Shown: positions 17,187-26,701 of the stretch, piece by piece | Layout of the letters: each line of letters opens with the position of its first letter | Numbering within the stretch: the stretch's first letter is position 1 | Assembly (NCBI GenBank): GCA_019417465.1 | Contig: DXVF01000010.1 | Span: 16,476 to 80,475 of the forward strand | From: Clostridiales bacterium | Lineage (GTDB): Bacteria > Bacillota > Clostridia > TANB77 > CAG-508 | DNA: 64,000 nt | Direction of reading: 5' to 3' | Position numbers and translations under genes: made by a program | Notes under the pieces: model-generated | What the model was told of the DNA's origin: nothing | Seen by the model: only the letters and a program-made list of their open reading frames with translations | Databases searched by the model: none

Positions 17187-19343
17187 TTATTTGCTTATAA
17201 TATCAAGTGTATGCATTGCTCTTGTACAAGCTATATACAGTAATTTGGTATCTAAAATATTTTCACTATATTTATTAGAATCTGAAATAATTACACTATC
17301 AAATTCTAAACCTTTTGATAAGTACGAAGGTATAATAATTATTCCTCCAGTATATTTAGTCAAATTCTCTGAAATTAATTTTATATTAACTCCATGATTC
17401 GTAACTTTTTTATGTAATTCTATACTCTCATTAAAATCTTTTGTGATTATTGCAATATTTCTATGTCCTGCTTCTAATTGTTTTTTTATTATTTCACATA
17501 TTTTTTTTACTCTATTATTTTCACTATCAACTTTCCAATGTTCTACTTTATCTCCATGTCTCTCAATTGGTTGTGCTAAAATAATATTTTCATTATCCGT
17601 AAATTTATTTATTACTGTATTTGCTTCATTCATAATTTCCATAGAAGTTCTATAACTTTCTTTTAAAACCTTTATTGATGCCTGATTGTTAAATACATTT
17701 TGATTTAATTTTTGCCAATTATTAGTTCCTTTATATGAATATATACCCTGAGCTATATCGCCTAAAATTGTCATTGACATATTAGGTTTAACTAATTCTT
17801 TAAAGTTATAAAATTGAAATTCTCCCAAGTCTTGAGCTTCATCAATAACAATATGTTCTAATTTTATATTATTAATATTTCCCCAAAATTTATTTTGAAT
17901 ATAAAACAATGGTGCTAAATCTTCGTATTCAACTTTTTTGTTTTTTATATTTTCTTTAAATGTTTTAAAAATATATTCATATAATTCAGATTCTACATAT
18001 TTATCAAATAAAATTTGATCATTTATAATTTTTTTATATACTGATAAAACCTTTTCAATTTTAAAATCTTTCAAATAATCAATTACTAATTTTTTTCCAC
18101 CTTTAAAAAGTTGTTGCATTTCATACTCTGTTTCTTTAAAAATCCCTAATCTTATCTCTTTTATTTTATCTTCACTTAAATCTTTATCTATATTGTCTAA
18201 TTTATTCTTTCTTTGTTTTGATAATTTATCTATTAACTCATCTGCAATATTGCTAACTCTTTTTTGTAATATTGATGTTAAAATTTTCTTACTTTCATTT
18301 ATTGAATTATTTTTAAAGTAAGTCATAAACATATCTATAACTTCATCATTATTGAATACTACTATGTCAGAAATTTTAAAATCTTCTCTTGGCAAAATAT
18401 TTTGTAAGAATTTATTAATAAATTCATCTATTAATTCTTTATATCTTAAAGAAGATTTGAAATTTGCAGATTTTTTTATTAAATCTGTTTTTCCTTTTTG
18501 ATTAACTATATTGGATAATTCTACATTTATTGGATTAATTTCAAAATTTGCATCAATGTTTTTAAGCATAAATTCTTCAAATGTTTGTTGCCTTACATAG
18601 TCTACTCCTAAATCTGGTAAAACATTTGAAATATAGTCTAAGAAAAATTTATTTGGAGCAATAATTAAAAATTCGTCTGGATTAAATTCTTTTTCATAAG
18701 TATATACTAGGTAAGCTATTCTATGTAATGCTACTGTTGTTTTTCCAGAGCCAGCTACACCTTGGACAATAAGAGGATTTGACATTTTAGCTCTAATAAC
18801 TTTATTTTGTTCTGACTGTATTGTAGAAATAATATTTTTAAGTCTAGCTTCAGAATTTTCAGTAAGACATCCTTGTAAAAAATCATCATTTGTGGTTATA
18901 TCTATATCCTGATAATCCTTTAATATAGAATTTTCAATAGTATATACTCTTTTTTTACTCAAATTACCTTCTATTATTCCATCAGGACATTCATATTCTA
19001 CTTTTCCCAACTGACCATCATAATAAATACTTGAAATTGGTGCTCTCCAATCAGTAACAACTACTTCGTAATCATTATTAAATATTCCTGTTTTTCCAAT
19101 ATATATTTTCTGTATATTGTTCTGTTTATTTTCTTTAAAATCAATTCGTGCAAAATATGGTACAGAAATTGCTTTATTTAAATTTTTCAACTTATTGCTA
19201 TATTCCTTACTCATATTTTGAATATATTGTTCATCGGCATTTCCTTTTAATAAATTACTATACAATGTTTCATATTCTTCAATATTACTTTTTAATATTT
19301 CTATAGTATCAGATACCTTTTTTATTTCCTCTTTGTCAATCAT
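17187..19343 (-). CDS. helD: HelD-like superfamily 1 helicase/ATPase
   Basis: A 718-residue UvrD-superfamily protein with an N-terminal coiled-coil arm (about 5-60), Walker A GVAGSGKTTVALHR near 200, a long helical insertion (about 290-490), Walker B VIDEAQDLGEFQ, and C-terminal motifs GTNNWQKL and LYIACTRAMHTLDI. The coiled-coil arm before motif I and overall size match HelD, which frees RNA polymerase from DNA. Monocistronic on the minus strand. The first ATG follows AAAGAAAATG-like sequence. Confidence 0.85.
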   Translation of the reverse strand: MIDKEEIKKVSDTIEILKSNIEEYETLYSNLLKGNADEQYIQNMSKEYSNKLKNLNKAISVPYFARIDFKENKQNNIQKIYIGKTGIFNNDYEVVVTDWRAPISSIYYDGQLGKVEYECPDGIIEGNLSKKRVYTIENSILKDYQDIDITTNDDFLQGCLTENSEARLKNIISTIQSEQNKVIRAKMSNPLIVQGVAGSGKTTVALHRIAYLVYTYEKEFNPDEFLIIAPNKFFLDYISNVLPDLGVDYVRQQTFEEFMLKNIDANFEINPINVELSNIVNQKGKTDLIKKSANFKSSLRYKELIDEFINKFLQNILPREDFKISDIVVFNNDEVIDMFMTYFKNNSINESKKILTSILQKRVSNIADELIDKLSKQRKNKLDNIDKDLSEDKIKEIRLGIFKETEYEMQQLFKGGKKLVIDYLKDFKIEKVLSVYKKIINDQILFDKYVESELYEYIFKTFKENIKNKKVEYEDLAPLFYIQNKFWGNINNIKLEHIVIDEAQDLGEFQFYNFKELVKPNMSMTILGDIAQGIYSYKGTNNWQKLNQNVFNNQASIKVLKESYRTSMEIMNEANTVINKFTDNENIILAQPIERHGDKVEHWKVDSENNRVKKICEIIKKQLEAGHRNIAIITKDFNESIELHKKVTNHGVNIKLISENLTKYTGGIIIIPSYLSKGLEFDSVIISDSNKYSENILDTKLLYIACTRAMHTLDIISK

Positions 19344-19512
19344 TTTCTTTTCCTATCTATATAACTTTCTTTTTACTAAAATATAATAGCATTTTTTTAT
19401 AATTTTTGCAATTATTTCAAACTGTTTTCTTCTAAAACTTGAGAAAATCAATGTTTTATGCTATAATCTATGTATTAAAAGTAAAAGTTATCATAATGTT
19501 AGGAGGATTAAA

Positions 19513-19851
19513 ATGGACGATTTCAAAAAATATATTGGTAAAAAGGTAACAGTAACAGTTGACAGAAAAATGGGCTCAAAACATCCAAAATGGGGATTTA
19601 TATATCCAAATAACTATGGATACATTCCTAATACAGTAAGTGGCGATGGTGAAGAACTAGATGCCTATATACTTGGAGTTTTTGAACCTATCGAATCTTT
19701 TGAAGGTGTTTGTATTGCAGTCTTACATCGTTTAACCGATGATGACGACAAACTTATTGTTGTTCCTGAAAATGTTAATTATACCGACGAACAAATTAAT
19801 GCTCTCACAGAATATCAAGAAAGATTTTTCAAACATATTATTATTAGATAA
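19513..19851 (+). CDS. short inorganic pyrophosphatase-like protein
   Basis: A 112-residue protein with KWGFIYPNNYGYIPNT and GDGEELDAYILGV. These correspond to the family I pyrophosphatase core, where GDGxxLD replaces the usual DGDPLD metal site. Classic family I enzymes are about 170 residues, so this is a short variant. Strong RBS (TTAGGAGG). It is followed by a hairpin terminator and then the guanylate-kinase-like gene; a role in nucleotide or phosphate clean-up is inferred. Confidence 0.75.
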   Translation: MDDFKKYIGKKVTVTVDRKMGSKHPKWGFIYPNNYGYIPNTVSGDGEELDAYILGVFEPIESFEGVCIAVLHRLTDDDDKLIVVPENVNYTDEQINALTEYQERFFKHIIIR

Positions 19852-19866
19852 CTTTTTATTTAAAAT

Positions 19867-19900
19867 CCTCACTTATTTTATTAAATTAGTGAGGTATTTT
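19867..19900 (+). terminator. terminator after pyrophosphatase-like gene
   Basis: CCTCACT and AGTGAGG form the stem, followed by TATTTTTATT. Confidence 0.75.
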
Positions 19901-19997
19901 TATTACATTGTCAAGTTGTCATAACAACTTCCTTTTATTGACATTTTTCCTATAAAATAGTATAATTACTTTATAATATTTAATAAGGATGGTAATT

Positions 19998-20768
19998 ATG
20001 AAAAAATTTGATGTAATAAAACGTGGTAATGATCAAATTCTTGTAATATCTGGTGCAAGTGGTGTTGGTAAAACAACAACATGTGCATTGCTTGGCATGT
20101 TATACCCTGCTAATTATGTACATATTCCTTTTGACAGAAGTAGGCCATCAAGACCAGGAGAATTTGGTTCAAGACATGTTGATTTAGATATAATGCAAGA
20201 AAATTATAATGCTGGTGAATACTTTAATATCGCTCCTGTAACACATGGTGGTTTTGCTGCAATTAGAACTGCTGATATAAAAAAAGCCTTTTCAGAAGGA
20301 AAAATAGCTGTACTTGAATATCCAATAGAGCAAATTGATGTATTAGAAAAAACTTTCCCAACTGCTGAAGTAACTGGCGTTGAATTAGTTGCTCCATCTG
20401 AAAAAGAAAGATTTAGAAGATTAAAGCAAGACCATAAATATACTGAACATCGTATTGAAAGCGATAAATTTGGTTCTGGTAGAATTGATAGATACAAAAA
20501 TGACGATTTGCTTACTTTAGATGACCATAATCTAGTATTAATTACTGAAAGAGATAAACTTGGAGATACTGTATATGAAATTGATAGATATATGAGAATT
20601 CAAACTTTAACATTAGCAAAACTGCAAGAAGTAGAGAGATTAGGTGGAATTAGTGGTGTTCAAAAATTCTTAAAATCTTTACGAGTTCCTAAACATAACT
20701 ATACTGAATCTGAACATTATGAATTTCTAGAAAATAAATTACCAAAAACAGAAGATTTTGAGAGATAA
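19998..20768 (+). CDS. guanylate kinase-like P-loop protein
   Basis: A 256-residue protein starting at ATG 19998 (RBS AAGGATGG; the ATG at 19989 lies in that RBS). Walker A SGASGVGKTTTCALL is near residue 18, followed by SRPSRPGE, which matches the GMP-binding TTR.PR.GE segment of guanylate kinase, and GEYFNIAPVTHGGF. The last 70 residues are an extra helical region ending in an acidic tail. It is longer and more diverged than a housekeeping Gmk, so it probably acts on a related nucleotide. Convergent with the kinase operon on the other strand, sharing a terminator. Confidence 0.72.
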   Translation: MKKFDVIKRGNDQILVISGASGVGKTTTCALLGMLYPANYVHIPFDRSRPSRPGEFGSRHVDLDIMQENYNAGEYFNIAPVTHGGFAAIRTADIKKAFSEGKIAVLEYPIEQIDVLEKTFPTAEVTGVELVAPSEKERFRRLKQDHKYTEHRIESDKFGSGRIDRYKNDDLLTLDDHNLVLITERDKLGDTVYEIDRYMRIQTLTLAKLQEVERLGGISGVQKFLKSLRVPKHNYTESEHYEFLENKLPKTEDFER

Positions 20769-20793
20769 CCTCTCAAAGTTTTCTGTTTTTTTA
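20749..20793. terminator. bidirectional terminator between convergent kinase genes
   Basis: CAGAAGATTTTGAGAG and CTCTCAAAGTTTTCTG pair around the stop of the plus-strand gene, followed by TTTTTTT on the plus strand. The minus-strand kinase ends at 20791, inside its right edge. Confidence 0.85.
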
Positions 20794-21399
20794 CATATCT
20801 TTCATAAAATTTTTATCATTAATTATTAATTCGATTGTTTCTTCTTGATTAATATTAGTAGTGTCAATAATTTTAGTATTAGGAAAAATTTCCAATACTA
20901 TTTTTTTATAAATTTTTTCTCTTTTTTCAAATTTATCTACATCCATAATCAGTTTATCTGAACCAGTAACTTCATTACCTGATTTAGCTCTTTCATGAAA
21001 TCTTTTTATTCTTTCTTCCATACCAACAGTAATATAGAAAGAATCCATTTCCGGATAATTTTTTAATAGTTCTTTTAATATAGATATTTCTTCCTCATCT
21101 TCTTTATCGCCTTTTTCAATTTTACCAGCTAAATATTTAATTATCCATAACGAATCTAATAAAATTAATCCATCTTCTTTATAATTTTCTATATCCTTTT
21201 GTATGTTTTCTTGAAGTAATGGTTTCCATTCTTCCGGAGATAACCATGTATCTTGTTTTCTCACATTTTCTATTAAGTCAATTGGAGTTAAAAATTTCTT
21301 TTTTATTTTAAAAGTATTTGGTATTTTTTTATTAATTCCATTAACAATAGTAGTTTTTCCCGAAAAATCCATTCCACTAAACAATTTAATTTTAGACAT
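20791..21399 (-). CDS. P-loop nucleotide kinase, thymidylate kinase-like
   Basis: A 202-residue P-loop protein with Walker A SGMDFSGKTTIVNGI at the N-terminus, an LLDSLW Walker B-like strand near 85 and a LID-like basic segment (RIKRFHERAK) near 130. It resembles dTMP kinase-like phosphotransferases but is not a standard Tmk. Last gene of the six-gene operon starting at 26536. Substrate unknown; it lies beside a second P-loop kinase. Confidence 0.65.
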   Translation of the reverse strand: MSKIKLFSGMDFSGKTTIVNGINKKIPNTFKIKKKFLTPIDLIENVRKQDTWLSPEEWKPLLQENIQKDIENYKEDGLILLDSLWIIKYLAGKIEKGDKEDEEEISILKELLKNYPEMDSFYITVGMEERIKRFHERAKSGNEVTGSDKLIMDVDKFEKREKIYKKIVLEIFPNTKIIDTTNINQEETIELIINDKNFMKDM

Positions 21400-21419
21400 T
21401 TTTTCAATCCTTTACTTTC

Positions 21420-22043
21420 TTACTTTTTTATAAATTCTAATATTTTATTTATTCCTTGTTCTACTGATAAATCTGAAGATGTATCAATTATTATATTTTC
21501 TTTTGATTCATTTGCTTTACTTACAAGTTCATTATAAACAATCTTAAAAAATTCAGGATTATCTCTGTAAAAATCATGTACTGGCGATTCCTTACTTTGA
21601 CTCATTCTTTCCTTTATAGTTTCAAATGGTGGAATGCAAAATACACTTAATGATGGCTTAACCAATATATCATTTTCTACAAATGCTTTTGGTATATCAT
21701 AAATGTTATAATCAGAGTTAATATAATCACCGTATGCCTTTATATATGTTGTTATTGCATCAAAATATCTATCTTGTAATACAATTGTATTATCCTTTGT
21801 TAAATAAGGTTTAATAATATTTTTAGTATTTATTATTAAATCGGTAAAAAAATATGAAACAGTAATTGGCATATCTTTTTTGCCTAAATTCTCTTTAAAT
21901 TTTTTACCTAAATCAGTATATGTCATTGCACCATGATTATATACTGCCTCATATCCTAATTCATTTATTTTTTCAATTAATAGCTTGCATGTTGTTGTCT
22001 TTCCACTACAACATATTCCTTCAAATACTATAAAATTATTCAT
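21420..22043 (-). CDS. dTMP kinase-like protein
   Basis: A 207-residue protein. Walker A FEGICCSGKTTTCKLL is preceded by FIVFEG, the thymidylate kinase start, and VLQDRYFDAITTY near 100 matches the DR(Y/F) motif of Tmk that positions the monophosphate. The two cysteines in the P-loop are unusual. It sits 8 bp after the CYTH gene. A housekeeping Tmk is not implied; in this operon it may phosphorylate a modified nucleotide or a small molecule. Confidence 0.75.
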   Translation of the reverse strand: MNNFIVFEGICCSGKTTTCKLLIEKINELGYEAVYNHGAMTYTDLGKKFKENLGKKDMPITVSYFFTDLIINTKNIIKPYLTKDNTIVLQDRYFDAITTYIKAYGDYINSDYNIYDIPKAFVENDILVKPSLSVFCIPPFETIKERMSQSKESPVHDFYRDNPEFFKIVYNELVSKANESKENIIIDTSSDLSVEQGINKILEFIKK

Positions 22044-22051
22044 TTTTACTC

Positions 22052-22711
22052 CTATCTGTTATTTAGAACAGTATATCCTCTAAAATATTTGCTGTCCTTT
22101 GTAAGTTCTATTGGAAGTTGTGCTTTTGAAATTAAGTTATTAACTTCTATCAAATGTCTATCATAATCATAATCAACATCTGTTGTATTTGGTTTTTTCC
22201 AATCTTCTATTTCAAGCATTTCTTCGTAAACTGAATTTGATTCATCTTTTTCAAAATATTTAACTTTATCATAAGAAACATATAAGCGATCTCCGTCTTT
22301 TTTTACTATACTTACCTCTCTTTTCATATTTGCAAATAATTTTATGCTCAATTCGCCACTTACATTTATATTTAACTCTTTAATAAATTCATTTACATCT
22401 TTATACTGACCTCTTAATTTTGTTCCAAGTTCGAGTTTAGACACATAAGGCTTTTCAGGATTACATTTATTTGTCTTATACAAAAATCCCTTAAATTGTT
22501 CAGTAACCATATTACTACCTCTCATGACATCTCCCCTATTTAATATAGTAAATTCATTATCATCATAGTAAGTTTCATGTTTTTCTTTTTCAAAACTTTC
22601 AACCAATTTATATCCATTTTCATAAAGAAATTCAAGAAACTGTTTTGAAGTATATTTTTCATTCTTCTTTATTAAATATTTAAGTTCTCTTTCATAATTT
22701 TCAAATTCCAT
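22052..22711 (-). CDS. CYTH-domain (triphosphate tunnel) protein
   Basis: A 219-residue protein with the CYTH signature near the N-terminus (ERELKYLI, matching ExExK) and paired acidic/basic strands such as YVSKLELG, FANMKREV and EMLEIEDW, the EIE type motif of triphosphate tunnel metalloenzymes. Such proteins bind triphosphates or make cAMP; the specific substrate is unknown. It lies between a methyltransferase and two kinases in the same operon. Confidence 0.7.
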   Translation of the reverse strand: MEFENYERELKYLIKKNEKYTSKQFLEFLYENGYKLVESFEKEKHETYYDDNEFTILNRGDVMRGSNMVTEQFKGFLYKTNKCNPEKPYVSKLELGTKLRGQYKDVNEFIKELNINVSGELSIKLFANMKREVSIVKKDGDRLYVSYDKVKYFEKDESNSVYEEMLEIEDWKKPNTTDVDYDYDRHLIEVNNLISKAQLPIELTKDSKYFRGYTVLNNR

Positions 22712-22732
22712 ATAAAATACCTCTTTTCAATC

Positions 22733-23527
22733 TTATTTAATACTTATAAATACTCCTGTTTCTCTTGGAATATTTATAGCACCATCTTTTTTTCTTATAT
22801 CTTCAAAATAATTATATAAATTTGATAAACTTTCATCTGAATAACCTGAAATAGATTTAGTTGACTTTAACCAATCTATCAAGTCTTGTGTATTAGTTAT
22901 TGCAAGTATATTTTCATAATCAAATCTTTGAACATTTTCAAAGTACTTGCCTAAAATTTCACAACCATTTTGAAGATTAAAAGGTAACTGTTCTGTAAAT
23001 GCAGTAGATGTTGGCTCAAATTTTACTATTGCATTATGTAGAAATGGTCTCATTCCTCCGTTACCATCTGTTGCAGAATAAAATACTCCATTATCTTTTA
23101 ATACTCTTTTTACTTCTAATAATGCTTTATTTAAATCTGGTACATGAAATAACATATGGTTTGCAATTACAATATCAAATGTTTCATTTTCAAACGGAAT
23201 ATCTTGTATATCAATTTTTTTAATTGAAACATTCTTATTTTTTGAAAATTTTTCTTTAACTAAATCTAACATACCTTCTGAAAAATCTGATAATACTAAA
23301 CTACAACCATTTGGCAAAGTTTCAATTTTTCCTTCCCAGTGACTTCCGTTTCCACATCCTAATTCTAAGATTTTCATATTTTCTTTAAAAACATATTTAT
23401 CAAATAGCCAATCTGCAAATTTGTACTTATTAGTTGTGTATTTTTTATAAAAATTAATTCTCATAGCTAAATTTTTATCATTTGAAAATTGATTTTTAAC
23501 ATTTTTAGTTACATTCATAATAGCCAT
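22733..23527 (-). CDS. class I SAM-dependent methyltransferase
   Basis: A 264-residue methyltransferase. Motif I ILELGCGNGSHW near residue 55, motif II VIANHMLFHVPD near 125 and a post-motif LLEVKRVLKDNGVFY are typical of class I UbiE/Ubie-like small-molecule methyltransferases. RBS GGAGGT upstream. Third gene in the radical SAM operon, so it may modify the same product. Confidence 0.85.
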   Translation of the reverse strand: MAIMNVTKNVKNQFSNDKNLAMRINFYKKYTTNKYKFADWLFDKYVFKENMKILELGCGNGSHWEGKIETLPNGCSLVLSDFSEGMLDLVKEKFSKNKNVSIKKIDIQDIPFENETFDIVIANHMLFHVPDLNKALLEVKRVLKDNGVFYSATDGNGGMRPFLHNAIVKFEPTSTAFTEQLPFNLQNGCEILGKYFENVQRFDYENILAITNTQDLIDWLKSTKSISGYSDESLSNLYNYFEDIRKKDGAINIPRETGVFISIK

Positions 23528-23623
23528 ATATATTTACCTCCATTCTATATATAAAAAATAATTTATAATATTACTTTTATTATATAATTAAATTATAAAA
23601 AATTAAAGAATCTTTTAATTTTG

Positions 23624-25411
23624 CTATCTTATAAATGGATTTTCTTTACCATCATAATTTAAATCATATTTTTCACACAATGCTTGTCCACTTCTATTTA
23701 TTGAACTATAAAAATCAGAGTTGCTTCTAATTTGAGCCAAAACTTTTTCATTAAGTTCTTCTTCTGTAATCCCTCTTTCTACATTATCTAAAACCATTTT
23801 CATAAAGTCTAAATCTTTTAATTTTAATTGATAGTATAAATTATAAAATGATTTTTCTCCAGTTGAATCAATAGCTTTGGGAGATGAAATAGGATCAATA
23901 ATCATATCATATAACTTCATGTGTGATTTATGCCATTTTTTCAAGGCATTGTAAGTCAATTTTACCTTTGGATCTACAATTTCATATTTATTGTTATCAT
24001 ATAAATCATTTTTTACAATCTTATCTTCTTTCTTTAGTTTTTCTGTATATAATGTTCCATCAGCTGCAAACATTTCCGAAAAAATTCCTTTTGTAATAAT
24101 CCAATCATACTCTCTTAAAAAATCATAATTTTCTTTAAGTTCTTCAAATGTTGTATTATCATCGAATAATATATAACCTGCTTGAACATATATTCCATAT
24201 TTTTTCAAAATATCTAATGCCTTTTTATTTGCAGCTAGATTAGCACTTTTATTCATTCTTTTTAGTGCTGTATCAGAACCATTTTCAATCCCACAAGCAA
24301 ATGAATGAAATCCTGCCTCTTTTAAATATTTTATTTTACCATCTTCAACTTGGTCAGCTTTTAAAGAGCCTCTTAATGAAACATCAATACCTCTTGCATT
24401 TATTTTTTCACTAAACTCTTTTGCCCATTGTTCATCTCTATCATGTTCTAAAAAACTATCATCTATAACTTTAATATATTTAACTCCCATATTTTGAAGT
24501 TGTTCTAATTCATCTATAATATTATCAATACTTCTACCTCTCCATTTACTTCCATTGGATAATTTATTAAAAGCGTTAACTGAACAAAATAGACAATTTC
24601 CCGTACAACCTCTTGCAGTTAAAATGTTTACCGTAGATTTTCTGTCTTTTGCCATTTTCATAGTATCTCTTGCCGGAAATGGTATGACATCCAAATCAGA
24701 TATTAAATCTCTTTTTTCAGTTCTTACTATTTCTCCATCTTTTTCAAAAACAATACCTTTTATATCTTCAATATTTCTTTCCGAATTTCCAGTAAAATAA
24801 TCAGATACTTCGACAATTGATTCTTCTCCCTCTCCAATCATTGCTATATCAAACACACCATCTTTTACAAATTTTTGTGGATTAAACGACGGTCCAAAAC
24901 CGCCACACATTAATTTAACTTCTGGTCTAGATTTTCTTATTCTTTTGGCTAATTCTATTGATTTATCATTGTTTGACATATAGCATGAAACTCCAACAAT
25001 AGATGCATCTTTATCAGACAAAATTCTTCTCAATACTTCTTCATCGCTTAAGCCTCCAAGCCATCCATCAATTATTTCAACATTATATCCACTCTTTCTT
25101 AAAACTGCAGTTAAATATGATAATCCTAAATTTTCTTCGGAAGTTCTATGTGTATCTGGTGACAAAGTTGTTAAAATAATTTTATCTTTTCTTTTTTCCA
25201 AAATATTTTGAAGGTATTCTTTATATTCTTGAATATTGTTATCATCATTTCCTTCAATATTGATAATTCCCTTTGATTTATCTATAATAATACATCTTCC
25301 ATATTGTGTTGTAAAAAGGAAATCATTATCTTCATAATTCAATCTACACATATTTTTTACTTTTTCATTAGTAAGAGTCATATTTTTTCTAACAACTATT
25401 TCTGATTTCAT
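23624..25411 (-). CDS. B12-binding radical SAM enzyme
   Basis: A 595-residue protein: a cobalamin-binding-like domain (about 70-200; LSPDTHRTSEENLGL, then GVSCYMSNND and CGGFGPSF), and a radical SAM barrel with the cluster motif GCTGNCLFC (Cx3Cx2C) near 272. The C-terminal 150 residues are a helical extension. Such enzymes carry out methylations or rearrangements on unactivated carbons. Second gene in the operon, between a SPASM-type radical SAM enzyme and a methyltransferase. Confidence 0.87.
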   Translation of the reverse strand: MKSEIVVRKNMTLTNEKVKNMCRLNYEDNDFLFTTQYGRCIIIDKSKGIINIEGNDDNNIQEYKEYLQNILEKRKDKIILTTLSPDTHRTSEENLGLSYLTAVLRKSGYNVEIIDGWLGGLSDEEVLRRILSDKDASIVGVSCYMSNNDKSIELAKRIRKSRPEVKLMCGGFGPSFNPQKFVKDGVFDIAMIGEGEESIVEVSDYFTGNSERNIEDIKGIVFEKDGEIVRTEKRDLISDLDVIPFPARDTMKMAKDRKSTVNILTARGCTGNCLFCSVNAFNKLSNGSKWRGRSIDNIIDELEQLQNMGVKYIKVIDDSFLEHDRDEQWAKEFSEKINARGIDVSLRGSLKADQVEDGKIKYLKEAGFHSFACGIENGSDTALKRMNKSANLAANKKALDILKKYGIYVQAGYILFDDNTTFEELKENYDFLREYDWIITKGIFSEMFAADGTLYTEKLKKEDKIVKNDLYDNNKYEIVDPKVKLTYNALKKWHKSHMKLYDMIIDPISSPKAIDSTGEKSFYNLYYQLKLKDLDFMKMVLDNVERGITEEELNEKVLAQIRSNSDFYSSINRSGQALCEKYDLNYDGKENPFIR

Positions 25412-25423
25412 ATTAACTCTCCT

Positions 25424-26536
25424 TTATTTTTTTGGTTTTCCTATCCATGTGCATAAATAATTTTCATGTACTAATTTTTTGTTGCTTTTTTTATAATTAA
25501 TATTATTCTCTATATCAATATCTTTAAAGCAAAATGGATCTCTAGCAAACAAATCTTTTTTTCCTGTTTCACATTTTTGGTATGTATATGCCATAGCAAA
25601 ACATCCACCTCTACATATGTCAGCTTTATCACAGTCTTTACAACCTTCAATATTTTTATAATTATCTTTTCTTGTTTTAAATGCTTTAAATTGCTCTGAA
25701 TTTATAATATCAAATATATCATCTTTTAATAAATCTCCAACTCTATAATCATGCATATATACACATGGAGATACAGGTATTTTACCATCTGGAGTTATAG
25801 AATTTATTCTCATTGAATAGATTCCACAAGCACATCCTTTAACTTTATTATTTTGTGTTAACCCTAATAAGGTTGGTTCACTTAATTCAACAGTATCGCA
25901 TTTTTTAAATAAATATTTATAATTTTCCAACACCTGTTCTTTTGAAGGTACAAGTTTAAAATGTTGTGGTTGTATTGGTTTAAGTAGATTAAATCTTATA
26001 TTTGAATCATATTTTTTTGCAATTTCTAATAATGCATCAATTCTGTCTTTTGTAAAATTCCAGTTCATTGCACACATTATAATTCCTGATTCAATATTAT
26101 ATTCTTTGCAAATTTCTAAAGCTTGAATAGCGTATTTATAAACATCTCCACCTCTATTTTCATTATGTTCATTTTCAAAAGGCGAATCCAAACTAATATC
26201 TACATCATTTAATAATTCTAAACATTCAGGATAAGTATTTTTTAATGCAATAAGACTTATTCCAGCAGTTGTTATACCTACCTTTATATTTCTTTTATTC
26301 AGCTCTTTTAATATATATGGTAACATACTGTTTTTAACATCTAAACCATTTGTAAAAATTGGTTCATTACCACCTAAATTAACTGTTTCTACATTTAATT
26401 TTTCAATTTGTTCTATAACTTTATCAACTATTTCTTTTGTTAAATTTTGCCCTTTCTGTCTAACTGAAAAAGAATAGCAATGTTTACATTTACAAGGACA
26501 GTCATTTCCCAATGTCCACCCTATATTTTTTATCAT
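25424..26536 (-). CDS. radical SAM/SPASM-domain enzyme
   Basis: A 370-residue enzyme with the cluster motif CPCKCKHCYS (Cx3Cx2C) at the N-terminus and a Cys-rich SPASM/Twitch C-terminus (CKDCDKADICRGGCF). SPASM proteins bind extra Fe-S clusters and often modify peptides or install thioethers; others act on nucleosides or sugars. First gene of the operon, transcribed from a near-perfect promoter at 26563-26591. No precursor peptide ORF was found in the 165 bp upstream. Confidence 0.87.
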   Translation of the reverse strand: MIKNIGWTLGNDCPCKCKHCYSFSVRQKGQNLTKEIVDKVIEQIEKLNVETVNLGGNEPIFTNGLDVKNSMLPYILKELNKRNIKVGITTAGISLIALKNTYPECLELLNDVDISLDSPFENEHNENRGGDVYKYAIQALEICKEYNIESGIIMCAMNWNFTKDRIDALLEIAKKYDSNIRFNLLKPIQPQHFKLVPSKEQVLENYKYLFKKCDTVELSEPTLLGLTQNNKVKGCACGIYSMRINSITPDGKIPVSPCVYMHDYRVGDLLKDDIFDIINSEQFKAFKTRKDNYKNIEGCKDCDKADICRGGCFAMAYTYQKCETGKKDLFARDPFCFKDIDIENNINYKKSNKKLVHENYLCTWIGKPKK

Positions 26537-26562
26537 AAAAAAACCCCTCCATTTACAACAAA

Positions 26563-26591
26563 ATTATACCATTTTATGTAAATTATGTCAA
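26563..26591 (-). promoter_or_regulatory. consensus sigma-A promoter of radical SAM operon
   Basis: TTGACA (26586-26591 on the minus strand), 17-bp spacer, TATAAT (26563-26568). All twelve hexamer bases match consensus. Confidence 0.88.
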
Positions 26592-26658
26592 ATAAAATTT
26601 ATAATTAACTCTTGAAATTTCTCTACATATATATAATTACATCAATTTTAAACAAAAA

Positions 26659-26694
26659 CCATAAAACGAACTTATAATAAAATCCATTTTATGG
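26659..26694 (-). terminator. hairpin downstream of histidine phosphatase
   Basis: CCATAAAA and TTTTATGG flank a 20-base AT loop, just after the phosphatase stop. It overlaps the 13-bp repeat at 26663. Confidence 0.5.
26663..26675. repeat. 13-bp direct repeat, left copy (possible attachment core)
   Basis: AAAACGAACTTAT; identical to 28793-28805. The two copies bracket the histidine phosphatase and the recombinase, and the right one lies 44 bp downstream of secA. Confidence 0.45.
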
Positions 26695-26701
26695 CTTTCA
26701 A